64,000 nt of DNA from Pyropia yezoensis (GCA_009829735.1 CM020619.1:19225816-19289815), one strand, 5' to 3'; shown: positions 42,021 to 53,627, counted from the first letter of the stretch. A program made the numbers and translations. Notes: generated by a model from the sequence alone, not told the origin.

Positions 42021-44827
42021 ATGATGTCGCGGCGACCTCGGCACGGGCGCGACCCCCCCTGCCCACCTCCGGTGGCGGTGGTGGGGGCAGCCCCCCCTTG
42101 TACCCGCCCCTCCCCCCCCCCGCCAGTCGCGCCTGGCAGCCGCGCCCAGTGGGGCTGGACGGCCTGCCTGCTGGTGCTCGTCGCGGCCATCCTCGTACAG
42201 CTGCGCCGCCCGCCGCTGTTGCCATGGCCGGCCGCCGGGCTGGCTGGGGCGGCCGTGGCGGGCGGTGCGAGCGCGTCGCCCCCCCCTGACCCTCCCCCCC
42301 CGCTCCGCACCCCCCCCCTCCCACAGGCGGTGCCCCCCCCCCCCCCCCGCTGGTGTGCGACCCGCCGCCTGCGGTGCACCTCAAGCCCACGGCCCCCGAC
42401 GGGGTGTGCGCCACGGCCGTGGCGGTGACGCCCACCTCCCTGCAGGTTGCCTTTCCCGCGTCGCTGGTCATTGACGCTGCCGCCGCTGCCGCCGCGGCGT
42501 CGGTGGGGAGGGGGGGTGGCGGTGGCGGTGGCGGCCGCCCGCTCACCGCGTTGGTGGCGAGCATCTCCACGCCCGCGTCGCTGCGGGGGGTGGCTGAGCG
42601 GGTGCTGCTGCTGGGCAACGATAGCGATGCCGGCGGGCCCCCACTGCTGCGGCATGGCGGCTCGGTGCACGTTATGTTTGAGGGCCTTGCGCCAGACGAG
42701 CCGTGGTTAGTCACCCTCACTGGGCGGCGGCTGGCTCGGCGGGTGCCCCTGTGCCGCGTGACGCTCAACACGTCTCCTGCCGCTGCCACCACCGTGGTGC
42801 CAGGCGCGTCGGGCGCGCCCGCGCCGGGCGCTGACGTGCCTCCGCCACCGCCGCCGCCGCCGCCGCCGTCGCTGGCAATCAATGGGGGGTTTGAGGCGCA
42901 CGGCGCGGCGCCGTACTGGCCGACGCGGCCGGCCGGGTCGGGGGGGCTGGCCAGCCCGCCCCACCGCTCCGCCGTTGGCTGGACACCCTTTTACAATGGC
43001 GCCTACGCACGGGTGTGTGGGGTGCTGCCACTGGCGGGGCTGCCCAGCGGGGGGGTGCCGCCGCTCATTGGCCGCTGTGCGCTGCAGCTGGGCACGGCAG
43101 CGGCGTCGGCGTCTGGGGGGGGGCGGGGGCCGGATGAGGAGGAGCGGTACTATGGCGCCCACCAGGCGGTGTGGGTACCGCCCGCCGACCGGGGAGGGGG
43201 ATTCCTACTGTCGGTTTGGTACACGGTCAGCCCTGACCTGGCATCGTCGGCAGCCGCGGCAGCGGTAGCGGCGGCGGCGGCGGCAGCAGCAGCAGAGATC
43301 GACGCTGCGGGCGGACAGGCCGCCGAGGAGGACCGGGACCGCTCCGAGGCCGACGCCTTTTCGTTGGCCGTCTCGTGGACGTACGAGGTGCCCAACGGGG
43401 CGCCCCCGTCTGTGGGGGCGGGGAGCGGCGCGCCCCCGCCCGTTCGGTCGGTAGAGCCGGCGGTGGTGCCGCTCGACGCGTCCGCCGCGGCACCCGGCGC
43501 GTGGGCCCGCGCGTGCGTCTACATCCCGGCGCCAGCGCCTGCGACGGCGGGTGACGCCACCAGCGCCGGCGCTGGTGCCCCTCACCGGATCCGGTTGCTG
43601 CACACGTACTTGCACCTCCATCACCGCCGTGGCAACGCCCTCTTTGACGCCTTTACGGTGCACCCAGTTGGCGCAAGCAGCGACAGCGCCGCCGAGGCTG
43701 CCGCTGGGTGTGCCACCCTTGAGCGACACCCAACCGGGGGGCGCGGCGACGATGCCAGTACGCGCGGTGATCGTAGCGGAATGGACGGTGCGACGGGTCA
43801 CCGCCGGGACGGGGGTGGCGGTGGCGATTCTCCCGCCGCCCCCCTCCCCCGTCCCGGTCACTACGCCGCGGCGGTGCGGCCGACGGCGGGGCAGCTGACC
43901 CTGGCCGTTGCCCTCACATCAGATCGGCTGCTGCGGCTGGAAGCGCTCGCGGCTGCCTACGGCGGGGGCCCCGTCGTGGCGGCGGTGCTGGCGAGAAGCC
44001 GGGAAGAGGCGGCGGGGGTGGTCCGCCTGTGGTCCCGCCTGCCCGCCCTGCGGCGGCACGTGGATCTCCAGCTGTATGGCCCGCCGGTCAGCGCCGACGG
44101 CGACGATGACAGCATCCACGCGCCGCGGGGCGCGCTGCCGATCAACGCCCTCCGCAACGCGGCGGTGGCGCTCGCGTCGACCGACTATGTGGCGCTGCTG
44201 GACGTGGATCTGCTGCCGTCGTTGTCGCTGGCGTGCTACCACACCGCCGGATCGGCAGCGCGGTTGGCGGCGGTGTTGCCCGCGGGCGGCGGGGTCGCGG
44301 CCCGCGGCCTCGTCCTCCCCATGTTTATCAGCGACGTAGGGGTGGCGGTGCCGCGCACCAAGGGGGAGCTGCTCAACCAGCTTGCGGCTCGCCTGGCGGC
44401 GCCCTACTGCCTCGCCTCCCAGGCCGCCACCCCATACGACCGCTGGTACCGATCGACTGCCGCGACTGAGGCGCGGTTTGTCCCTGGCTACGAGCCCTAC
44501 GTCGCGCTCCGGACCGCTGATGCGGGTGCTTATGACGAGCGGTTCGTCGGGTATGGGTTCAACAAGGTGGCGTGGACGTGGGCGGCGGCGTCCCGCGGGG
44601 TGCGGCTGGTCGTGTCGCCGACCGCGTTTGTGTTGCACGCCAACCACGCGGACAATGGGTGGGTGGCACGCATACACCGCGGAGGGTACCTGATGACCTG
44701 GCGGCGGTACCTCGCGTTTGTGGCAGAGGAGGCGACCGCTGAGTGGTGGGGGCTTCCCAAGGGAGGGGCACTCGGCACCGGTGGCGCGCCCGCCGACGCG
44801 GCGGTGGAGCGGATCGGGACACACTAA
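42021..44827 (+). CDS. Type II membrane protein, LARGE-type (GT49) glycosyltransferase with N-terminal carbohydrate-binding-like domain
   Basis: The main frame is 42353-44827. Counting from 42353, residues ~173-432 look like a CBM4/9-type beta-sandwich (LAINGGFEAHG, HQAVWVPP, ACVYIP, FDAFTVHP). Residues ~530-800 resemble the LARGE/B4GAT1 family (Glyco_transf_49): PINALRNAAV, the metal-binding DxD in LLDVDLLPS (617-619), then PGYEPYVALRT and FVGYGFNKVAW. Such enzymes add xylose/glucuronate-type sugars in the Golgi; the acceptor here is unknown. No ATG or anchor precedes 42353 in this frame. The other frame from ATG 42021 or 42024 supplies a basic N-terminus and a membrane segment (WTACLLVLVAAILVQL), then a Pro-rich stalk ending in a C16 run (42333-42348). 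One indel there would join anchor and enzyme. Possible alternatives are a real frameshift mutation or an unseen intron. Confidence 0.75.
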
Positions 44828-45059
44828 ACGAGTATGTGCCGGCCAGCAGCAGGCGCCGGGCCACCCCGATCGGCGATCGGATAACAGGGTGGAGGTGGGT
44901 AGGTGTTGGGCGACGATTGATTTGCGCCCACCGCCCCATAGTCCCACAAGTGTTGGCCGCGTCGCACGGCTCTACCTCCCGGCGCCCCGCCGGGGCGGCA
45001 GTAGCCCCACTGGGCAAGTGCCGCGTCGGCCGCCGGTTTGGTCCGTGGGGGGGGAGCAG
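44828..45059. other. 3' flank of the glycosyltransferase gene
   Basis: No polyadenylation signal or gene recognised. From about 44960 a partial unit of the following minisatellite may begin. Confidence 0.4.
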
Positions 45060-45640
45060 GTGACCAGTCACGCTACCGCCGCCATCTTTCCCACATTTTG
45101 ATTTCGTCCGCCCCCATGGGGGGCACGGGGCGGCCGGCGCTGCCGATCGGCCGCGGGGGGCGGCCAAGTGATCAATCACCCACCGCCACCATCTTCCCCG
45201 TGTTTTGTATTTGCTCGTCCCCCGGGTCGTGGTGCCGCCGCGGGCGCTACTTATCGGCCGCTGTGGGTGTGCAAGGGACCAGGCAGGCCACCGCCACCAT
45301 CTTCCCAGCTTTTGTATTCGTCCGCCTTCATGGGGGTTTGTCGCGGCGAGTGCTGCTGATCGGCTGTGGGGGCGGCCAGTTGACGAGGCAAGTCACCGCC
45401 ACCACCTTCCCCAGGTTTTGTATTCTTCCGCTCTCATGGGGGCTTGTCGCGGCGAGTGCTGCTGATCGGCTGCGGGGGCGTCAAGGTGGCCAGGCAAGCC
45501 ACCGCCACCATCTTCCCCAGGCTTTGTATTCGTCCGTCCCCATTGGGGGCGTGCCGTCTCGGCTATCGCTGTTCGACCTCGGGGTCTGGGCGGGTGGCCA
45601 AGCCACCGCCGCCAACCTGCCCGTACTTTGTATTCGTTCC
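45060..45640 (+). repeat. 108-bp minisatellite, about five diverged units
   Basis: CCGCC(A/G)CCATCTTCCCC followed by TTTTGTATTCGTCCG recurs near 45075, 45183, 45290, 45397, 45505 and 45605. Each unit also has a CCCATGGGGG-like centre and a CTGCTGATCGGC-like part. The long plus frame 45038-46129 simply translates the repeat (108 is a multiple of 3) and is not a gene. Confidence 0.8.
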
Positions 45641-46990
45641 GCTGCTGCAGCGCGGCCAACGCTCGCGCTCTTTCGCGACTCCGCGTTGGTTACGGCTGCT
45701 GTCTCGAGCCGCCCCCGCCCTTCCCCCAGGCGTCCACTGCCATTGCTGCTGCTGCTCGGCGCACCGCGCTCGCCAACGCGCCCCGACGCCCGCTGCCTCT
45801 TCCGCCGCCACCCGGCTGGTCAGCCGCCCGCTGCCAGTGGCGGCCGTCGCCGCTACGGCCGCTACCCCACGCCCGTGTGCTACCGTCGTCGCCGCTACCC
45901 GGCGTCGGCCGTGGTGCGCGGCGGCCCTGTCTCTCCATCTACGGGCTCTGCCGCCACTTTGCTCGCCTTCCCGCCCGCCCTGTTCATTTTTTGGGACTCG
46001 ATGCCGACGCCCTTCCAGATGCACTCTTCCCGCCTCTCGCCCGTGATCCTCTTCCTCCTGGGTTCCCCACGCTGCGCCGCGCGCGCCGCGACGGCGGCGC
46101 GACGACGGCGCGGGTCACCGACCCTCTAAAGATGATCGGAAGGTTGACTATTGCCTTCGCCTCATCTGGCTGCCCCCGTTCTTATGTACATACATACATA
46201 TCCAGCGAATCTCAATTGCGTAGGGGGGCACAAAGGTAGATAGACATACAACACTTATACATTTATGTAGGGCACATCAAATTCGCACTTGCTCCCACTG
46301 TCTTTCCCGCCAGGGCCTCCATGGACGTAGCAGCAGCCAGTTTTTTTTGGCTGTAGGGAACAAGAGACATCCCTGTGTCCGCACATACGTGTATGTAGCG
46401 ACGATGTACTTCTCTGCGAGAGCGTAGGTAAAGAAGGTCCAGGACATAAACACTGTTGTGAGGTTTCCTAAGCATGTGCCAACCGTTAAGCCACGTCTTG
46501 CGCTACTGCACCGACGCACGCACCAAGGTGCCGTACATGTGTCATACAGAATATATACGCATGTATGACGGCCTGGGTGGACACCCGGAACGTCCGGGGG
46601 AGTCGAGAGCCAGTCTGAGAGCGTGGCATGGGTGCAGGATGTCCGTGCATGTTACAAGGGCACAAGGGGCGTCTGAAAGAACGGCCTTGGACAGCAGTCG
46701 TCGCTTCTTTCTTTCTGTTGCATATCTAGTGTCCATTTATGGCTTTGTGCAAGCGTAGATATCTGTCTTTATCGACACCCCGCCTGGCTCTCCGCGTCCC
46801 CGGACGTTCCGGCCGACGCCCCACAGCACATGATGTGTATGCTTGTGCACATACGCCAACAGAGCGACTTTGCAAGGAAAAGCGGAAGACGGTGCAAGCA
46901 AGCCTGCTGCCTCGTTCCTGACCGTTGGAGCTCGGGTGGTGGTTCTTTTTTGTTGCTGCCAGCTGCCCAGGCGGGGCTGGTCGCGCTCGC
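45641..46990. other. No gene supported
   Basis: 45641-46130 is C-rich with many accidental frames. 46140-46900 is AT-richer, with ACATACATAC-type microsatellite near 46187 and 46372-46397. Nothing specific seen. Confidence 0.45.
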
Positions 46991-47006
46991 CACGGCAATG
47001 GAGGAC

Positions 47007-47038
<32 letters not shown>

Positions 47039-47330
47039 TGCGGCGGCGGCGGCGGAGGCTGTAGCGCAGGCGGCGTAGGCGGCAGTGGCAGGCGGATGAG
47101 CGCGCTGGCCTGCGGCGGTGGCGCCAGCGGCGCGCAGCAGCAGCGGCAGTGGCAGGCGGCGGAGGCGCCAGCGGCGGGTGTGTGGGCGCGCTAGCCGGCG
47201 GCGGAGGCGGTGGCGGCGGCGGTGGCGGTGGCGGCGGCTGCGGCGGTGGCAGTGGCGGCGGCTGCGGCGGTGGCAGTGGCAGCGGCGGCACAGGCACCGC
47301 GGAAGCTGCCCGCGGGGAGAGTCGCCCTCC
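46991..47330. repeat. GGC/GCG triplet-repeat block
   Basis: Long runs of GCG/GGC triplets with interspersed CAG and TGG-type triplets. All six frames are open over part of it; none shows a domain. It lies beyond the end of the bHLH gene and could be transcribed as its 3' region. Confidence 0.7.
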
Positions 47331-47821
47331 CCGCCGCCCGCGGGTTGCAACCGGCGGCGGCCGCGCCGCCCATCACCCATCGCGACCGGCGGAACGGGGG
47401 TGGCCGTCGGGAGCGGCGCCGTAGGGCGCTTCAAGGGCGACCGCCGCGACGTCGCCGCCGCCGGCTCCCGCACCCCCTTGAGATGCGCACGCCAACTGCA
47501 ACAGCGCCGCTGCGCGCAGCGGCTACAAGGATGCAGGTAGGGTCGGCTGTCCACGCCCGGGAGGGAGCGTCGGCGGCGGCAAGGACATGGGGGCAGATAG
47601 AGTGAAGGTTTTTTTTTTTTTTCTTGGAACAATAGCAGATACATGCCATCATCATCTCGGAAAAATAAGTGAATGGGGTATAGTCACAGTGAGTCAGTGA
47701 GCTGATCAAAAAAAAAAAGAAGAATAAGCCTAACGGATACAAAACTGTGGGACTCTCTCGGTGCGTGGGGCGCCCCAACCCCCCTGCGGAATGGGGACGC
47801 GGGTGGGGAGAGGGTGGGCGC
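47331..47821. other. 3' flank of the bHLH gene
   Basis: Plus-strand T14 at about 47610 and A11 at about 47709. No coding frame supported. Confidence 0.4.
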
Positions 47822-48831
47822 TCAGCCGGGCGGCCGGTGTCCGCCCTGAGGGGGCGGCGGCGGCCAGTAGCCCCCGCCGCCGCCGCCCCCCCGGCCGTGA
47901 TGAGGATGCTGCTGCTGCTGCTGCTGCTGCTGTTGCTGTTGCTGCTGCTGCTGCTGCTGCTGTTGCTGGAGCGCCGCCAGCTGTGCCAGCTGCGCCGGGT
48001 GGGGCTCCCCGCCGCCTCCCCCCCCCCCACCACTCCCCCCGCCGCCGCCGCCGCCGCCACGGTGGTCCCCCCCACCGCCGTCACCGCCGTGGAGGGGGCC
48101 CAGCCGCCCGCCGCCGCCACCACCCCCCAGCGGCGGGAGCGCGTCGCCGAGCGCCGCCGCCCCGCCGGGGCTGTCAAGGAGGTTGCCCCCGCCACCACCG
48201 CCGCCGCCGCCTGCAGACGGCCGCCCGTGCTCCCGCCCCGACGGGGAAGGCCCCCCGCCGCCCCCTCCGCCCCCCCCGCCAGTCCCTGCCCCCCCGCCCC
48301 CCCCCCCCTCCCCCCCCCCCCCACCCCTCCCGCGCCCGCGCCCGCCCCCCCCGCGGTCGTGCCCTCCCTTCCCACGCCGCCAATGGCCAGGACCCCCCCC
48401 CCCCCCCACCGCCCCCCCCCGCCACACCTGCGCCGCCCATGCCCGGAATGCCGGCCAACCCCCCCCCCTGGCCGTCGCGCTCCTGCATGGACGCCTGGAC
48501 GCTCTTGACAAACTGAAAGGCCGACACGAGGACAACCGCCTTTTGGGAACTCCCCACCCCCAGCGCTACCCCCAGCTCCCGAATCTTATTGTCAATCTTT
48601 TGGCGCGACTGCTTGGTGTGCTGGTTGTGCCGCTTCCGCCGCAGCTCCTTGTCCGTCACGGGCTTTGTCAGCCCCGCCCCGCGCCGCAGGCCATACGACC
48701 CGTGCCCGCCGCCGCCAATGCCTCCCGCCGCCCCCCCACCGCCGCCACTGCTGCTGCCCACCCCGCCAGAGGGGGGCAGGTGTCCCCCCCCACCCCCACC
48801 GCCCCCCGGCGTGGACGACGCTCCCACGCCA

Positions 48832-48866
<35 letters not shown>

Positions 48867-50106
48867 GGCGCTGCCAGGAGGGTGCCGGCCGCCGCCGTCG
48901 CCGCCCAAGAGGGCATCCCCAAACGCCCCCGCGGGGCTCCCAACGCCGCCGCCGCCAGGCGGCCCACCCCCCACACCGCCACCCTGCCCACCATACGGCA
49001 GCCCCGACAGGGGGCTCGTCCCCGCCGGCCCGCCACCCAGTCCCGGGTGGTGGTAAACGGCCGCCATGCCAGGCCGCCCCGCGGCGGGGGAGAGGAGGCC
49101 CGCCCCGCCGCCGCCGCCGCCGCCGCCGCCACGTCCCCCATCCACGCCGCCGCCATACGGGTCTCCGCCGCCGCCCTGCAGCGCAGAGCCCGGGCCATCA
49201 TAGCCGCCTCCGCCCCCGTCCCCGTGGACTCCCCCTGCCACGGCGGCCGCGTCGGCGGGGCCGCCGCCGCCACCCACTCCCAGGGGGTGGCCATAGCCCC
49301 CCGGCTCTCCTGCAAAGGGGTGGCGGCCCGGGTGGCCCCCCGGGGGCCCATACCCCCCCGCGCCGCCCCCGTGGACGTGACCGCCGGCATAGGCCGCGGC
49401 GGCAGCGGCGGCGGCGGCTGCCGCGGCGCCCCCGCCCCCGCCGCCGCCCATGTACGAAGGGGGCATGGGACCCCACCCGCCCCCACCGCCGCCGCCGCCG
49501 CCCCCCCCCCCTCCCGGCCCCACCCCCCCGCGGCCATGGTGGCCTTGTCGGTACCCCCCGCCACCGCCACCGCCGACGCCCGGGCCATAGGCGCCAACGA
49601 CGCCGCGCCCCGCCGGGCTGGTGGCGCCCTCATCGGGCCCACCCCCCCCCCCCCCCTCGGTGCGGGCGCCCGCGGCGGCGGCACTGAGAAAGCTAATCCC
49701 GCCCATCCCCTGTGGGGGCTCCCCGCCCCCCCCCCCGGCCGCCGAGCTGCCGCCGCCGCCGCCGCCGTCGCCGGCAGCGGGGCCTCCGAAAAAGGGGCCC
49801 CCCATGTGCGTCTTTGCCAGCGGGTGCCGCATGCCGCCCGGGCCGCCCCCCCCTTGCGGCGGCACCCCGTAGTACCCCCCCCCCGCCACGCCGCCGCCGC
49901 CGGCACCGCCGCCGCCGCCGGGTCCTCCGCCGCCGCCGCCGCCACCGTGGCCCAGCCCTCCCGTATGAACAAGGCCAGCACCCACACCGCCGCCGCCGCC
50001 TCCCCCACCCCCGCCGCCGCCGCCGCCACCGCCTGGTCCGCCACCACCCTGGCCGTAGCCGAGCTGCATGCCAAGACCCCACGTTTCGTACGCGACACGG
50101 CCAACG

Positions 50107-50156
<50 letters not shown>

Positions 50157-50373
50157 GCCACCGACGCCGCCACCGGCAGCAGGGGAGTAGTTGCCGCCAC
50201 CGCCGCCGCCGCCGCCGCCACCGCCGCCAGCCCCATAGGGCCCGCTGCCAGGGGGCGGCCCCCCCCCGCCCCCACCTCCACCCCCGCCCGCACCCCCGCC
50301 TGCACCCGCGCCGCCGCCGGCACCCCCACCGGCACCGCCACCACCGGTACCGGTACCGGTACCGGTACCGCCA

Positions 50374-50406
<33 letters not shown>

Positions 50407-50420
50407 GACGGGCCGGCCAT
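47822..50420 (-). CDS. Glycine-rich bHLH transcription factor with poly-Gln C-terminus
   Basis: ATG at 50420 opens a 748-codon frame of Gly-rich, Tyr/Pro/His-dotted disorder with Ala runs. A bHLH domain at residues ~583-647 follows: KELRRKRHNQHTKQSRQKID (basic region and helix 1), IRELGVALGVG, loop GSSQKA, and helix 2 VVLVSAFQFVKSVQ. Such domains dimerise and bind E-boxes through a Glu in H-x-x-x-E-R or HTE-type motifs. Here the aligned HTKQS has Lys at that position, so DNA specificity is probably altered. After the domain the frame degenerates. Another frame continues as sensible sequence (NLLDSPGGAAALGDALPPL, LAQLAAL, 20 Gln) to TGA at 47822-47824. The change probably lies in the C15/C9 runs at 48393-48420, as a sequencing or replication slip. 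Long frames in the opposite sense and other phases are by-products of GGN repeats. Confidence 0.7.
47909..47968 (-). repeat. CAG/CAA repeat encoding 20 glutamines
   Basis: Twenty consecutive codons, mostly CAG with three CAA interruptions, in the C-terminal frame of the bHLH gene. The interruptions usually stabilise such tracts. Confidence 0.9.
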
Positions 50421-50559
50421 GCGGCCGCGGTGCGGTCGAGAGCGCGCGCGCGCGCGGCGGGGAAAGGGGGGATGGCCGGGCGGGTCGGCCTAAGGGTGGG
50501 CGGCGCGGTCTCAGGGAGAGGGCGAGGGCGAGGGAGAGGCAGAGAGGGAGAGAGAGAGA

Positions 50560-50596
<37 letters not shown>

Positions 50597-51600
50597 GTGA
50601 GAGGGGGAGCGTGGGCAGTGGCGACAAGGAGACCGGCCGGCAGGGGATGCGGGCAGCGACAGAGAGCGAGCGGGGGGACGAGCGGGGGGCCGCCCGCCGT
50701 GGCAGGGGGTGGGTGGGGGGGTGTGTGTGGGAGGGGGGGGGGGGGGGGGGGGGGGGACGGGAGCGCGGGGGAGAGGAGAGGAGGGGGCGGGGTGGTGGCG
50801 AGAGCGGCGAGTGCGGCGGCAACGCGACGGCGGGGCCCGTCGCGAGCGAGGCACGCCGACCCCGCGGCCGACCGGGCGGGGCAGGGGCCGGGGCGGGGGG
50901 GGGGGCGGGGGACCGCCGCCGCCCCGTCGAGCGACGGCCCGCGCGGCCCGCCGGGGGCCGGCCGGCCCGGCCGAGCCGCCCGTGTGTGTGCTGTGCCTCG
51001 CGGCGTTACGGGGGGGGGGGGGGGGAAGGGGGGGGGCAAACGCGGGCAGAGACCCAAGGGCGGGGGCGGGGGCGGGGGGCGGGGGGCGGGGGCGGGGCGG
51101 GGGGGGCAGACGCCCAACGAGCGCCGGCGGGCGTGTCGTTGGGCGGGAGGCGCACCGGGGAGAGGTACGACCACCAAAGCCCCCGGGGTGGGTGGGGAGA
51201 GACGAGAGAGGGCGGCTTTGGAGTGCGTTGGCAGACGAGACACCGGCGGTGCGGTGGGGGGGGGGGGGGGGGGGGGGGGGGACGCCGGGGGTTCAAGTAC
51301 CCACGAGGGCGAGGGCGCCCGCGCGAGCGCGGCTGGGAGATCCATCGCCCGTGCCGGCCCGCGACGGGGTGGGGGGGGGGGGGAAGCGCGGGGACGCGCG
51401 AGCCCCCCCGCCCGCGCGCGGGCGGGCGGGCGTCTGCGCGCGCGCGACCGCAAACGGCCGGCGCCGCGCGGTCCGTGGGCGGGGGGGGGGGGGGGGAGGG
51501 CGCCAGGCAGGCGGCGGCCGGGACCCCCCCGCCTGGCGACGGTGAGCCAGTCTATAGGGGGGGGGGGGGTCTTGCGACCTATGTAACCGTCCTATCCTAG
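50421..51600. promoter_or_regulatory. G-run cluster upstream of the bHLH start codon
   Basis: Plus-strand G runs: 34 at 50562-50595, 24 at 50733-50756, 16 at 51010-51025, 26 at 51256-51281, about 14 near 51371-51383, 16 at 51481-51496 and 13 at 51557-51569. They lie on the template strand of the bHLH gene within its presumed promoter or 5' leader. Such runs can form G-quadruplexes. No TATA box was seen. Many long frames cross it in all phases and none is credible. Confidence 0.55.
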
Positions 51601-53597
51601 TCTCCAATGATCCCTAGTCCATAAAAGAGTTGTGTGTGCCCGCGTTGGGTGGCACGGAGGATCCGTGAGTGCCGCCTCGCGCGCAAAGGGACACGCGGCA
51701 CCGTCGCACGAGCGCCCGTCACGCCCCGTCCGCCAGTCTCGACGCAAACCCGCCGCCCACGCAACCCGCCTGCGCCCACCACCGGCTGTTTTGGGCGGTT
51801 GGCCCCCCTCCCGCCCCCCCCCCACACAGACGGCTGTGTGTGTGTGGTCCACGACCCACCCCCCTGACGCTACCCGTGATGACTAGCGGCCACTGGGCGG
51901 GCAGTGGACGCGGCGCGGGGCCGTTTTGGCATGCTTTTTCAACTCACCCGTCGACCAGAGGAGCCACACGAGGCTACAGCCAGCTGGGGAACGGGGGCGC
52001 CCAAAAAGCCGTTGGGGCGGCCCGCCCTGCCGTCACGTTGGAAAAACCAGAGCCGGGCAGACCACCACGCTGCGTCAGTCGTGGCCACCGCCAACATCGC
52101 GTCGTCGGACACGTGATGGGGGGGGGGAGATAGAGGGGGGGGCGGGGTGGGACTCGAAAGATCACTGGGCCAGGGGGGGGGGAGGGTGGTGGGTGGTGGC
52201 CGCTTGGGGTGGGCCCAAGATTGGGGACGCTGCACCAGGGGAGAGAGCCAGAGGGCGTGAGAGCCACGACGGGTAGCTAGAACGGGGGCGGCGGGGGGGG
52301 GGGGGAGAGGGGGTCGCCGCCCGCGCGACAGGCGAGGCGGGCGGGCGCAGGCGGGTACCAGATGGTAAGGATCCCGACGGGAGGGGACGAGGGCGGGGGG
52401 TGGGGGGGGGAGAGGGGGGGAGGAATGGGGGGGGGGTGTGAGAGGGGGGGGGCAGGAGGGAGTTGACCATGGTTGGCTGGGGTGCCAACCGTGTCTGGCG
52501 GCGGCAGTGGGGTGCCCCTTCAGCAGACTGACAGGGCGGTCTGGCGGCGGTTTGGTCTGGCAATGGATCGCCCCGACGTCCCGTCCACAGCACGCCCACG
52601 ACAAAGACGCGTGGAAGAACGGTTTCCAACAGGTTTGATGACGAGTTTCAAAAACGCTGCCAACCGTCTAGCGCTCTCGATCGTCAAAACGTTGCGATGC
52701 TTTCTCGTCAGCCCTCCTTGATTTCGGTCTTTTCAAATTCAGTTGTGCGCAGGGGAGCTCCGCGAATGTGCCTCGCTGATGGATGAGAGATCGTCCAAAC
52801 GTGTGTACCAGGGGCTGTCAAGCGTACCGCTTTTGGGTCAGGCGAACAAGTACGGAGTGAATGTAGAGATCAGCGAACGCATGCCAGCGTGTCCTCGACT
52901 GCGAGCAAGCCACCTTTTAAAAATCGCCTGAAGGAGCGTACTCTTCTCACCTACTCTCATTCCATGACATCTGCCAAGCGTACTGTCGAAAGTGCCGCAA
53001 ACAGCGTACCGCAAGCGCCCTTTTTGGCAAACTGGTCAGAAGGACGGCACGCAAAGACTTCCTCAGTGCCGTGAACTCCTCAATTGGTCTCAATGCAGCT
53101 GATATTCGCCCGAGAAACGATGGCAAATACGCATTGGCCGTGCCGACAGCGTACCTCGCAAAAGCACGTTCGAGCATGATACTTTAGCGTGAACTTTGCC
53201 CGCTAGAGTGCGCGTACGCGTACCGGGTACATTCGGAGATTTTCACAGCGTACGCGTAGTGCGCTGAAACAATACGCGCGTATTACGCCTGTTTTGAGGT
53301 CGCTTGGCAACCCCTGGTATGTACGCTGACGATGTCGGGATTAGGGCTGCGCAACACGCCCTTCTGAGCCGAGGTGTGAGGCCTGTCGACGTACCACACG
53401 TGTGAGGCAGATCACGCAAAAGACGTAAATCACGCAAAACACGCCTCCTCTAACTACTGATGTAGCCCCCTCTATTCGTAATTTGGTACCTGTTATGTAC
53501 GGTTCAGGGCTCTTCAAGGGTACTTGCGCCTTGAGTAGTACCCGAGTATATTGCCATGAGTATCTTGCTACCCGTCTCCAAGCACGAGTTCGGACTG
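51601..53597. other. No gene supported; G-rich patch
   Basis: 52118-52450 has further plus-strand G runs. 52640-53480 is of ordinary composition with only short frames. GCGTACGCG-type self-complementary motifs recur at about 53210-53285. I recognise nothing else. Confidence 0.4.
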
Positions 53598-53627
53598 GAT
53601 ACTCACTCGGCTCGATGAGTGAGTATC
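53598..53627. repeat. Perfect 11-bp inverted repeat (hairpin)
   Basis: GATACTCACTC, an 8-base loop, then GAGTGAGTATC. Related GAGTATC/GATACTC words recur through 53540-54300, suggesting an eroded repeat element. Confidence 0.8.

Noticed and set aside
45038-46129. 363-codon plus-strand ORF
   Set aside because: It translates the 108-bp minisatellite and following C-rich DNA, with no domain; the unit length is divisible by three, which keeps the frame open.
48183-51600. Very long ORFs on both strands (for example 48183-50600 plus, 48668-50854 minus, 49712-51586 plus, 49693-51453 minus)
   Set aside because: GGN/CCN repeats leave all frames open. Only the frame with the bHLH domain has recognisable protein sequence.
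51939-52629. Pro-rich minus-strand ORFs of 150-220 codons
   Set aside because: They arise from plus-strand G runs, overlap in two frames, and carry no motif.
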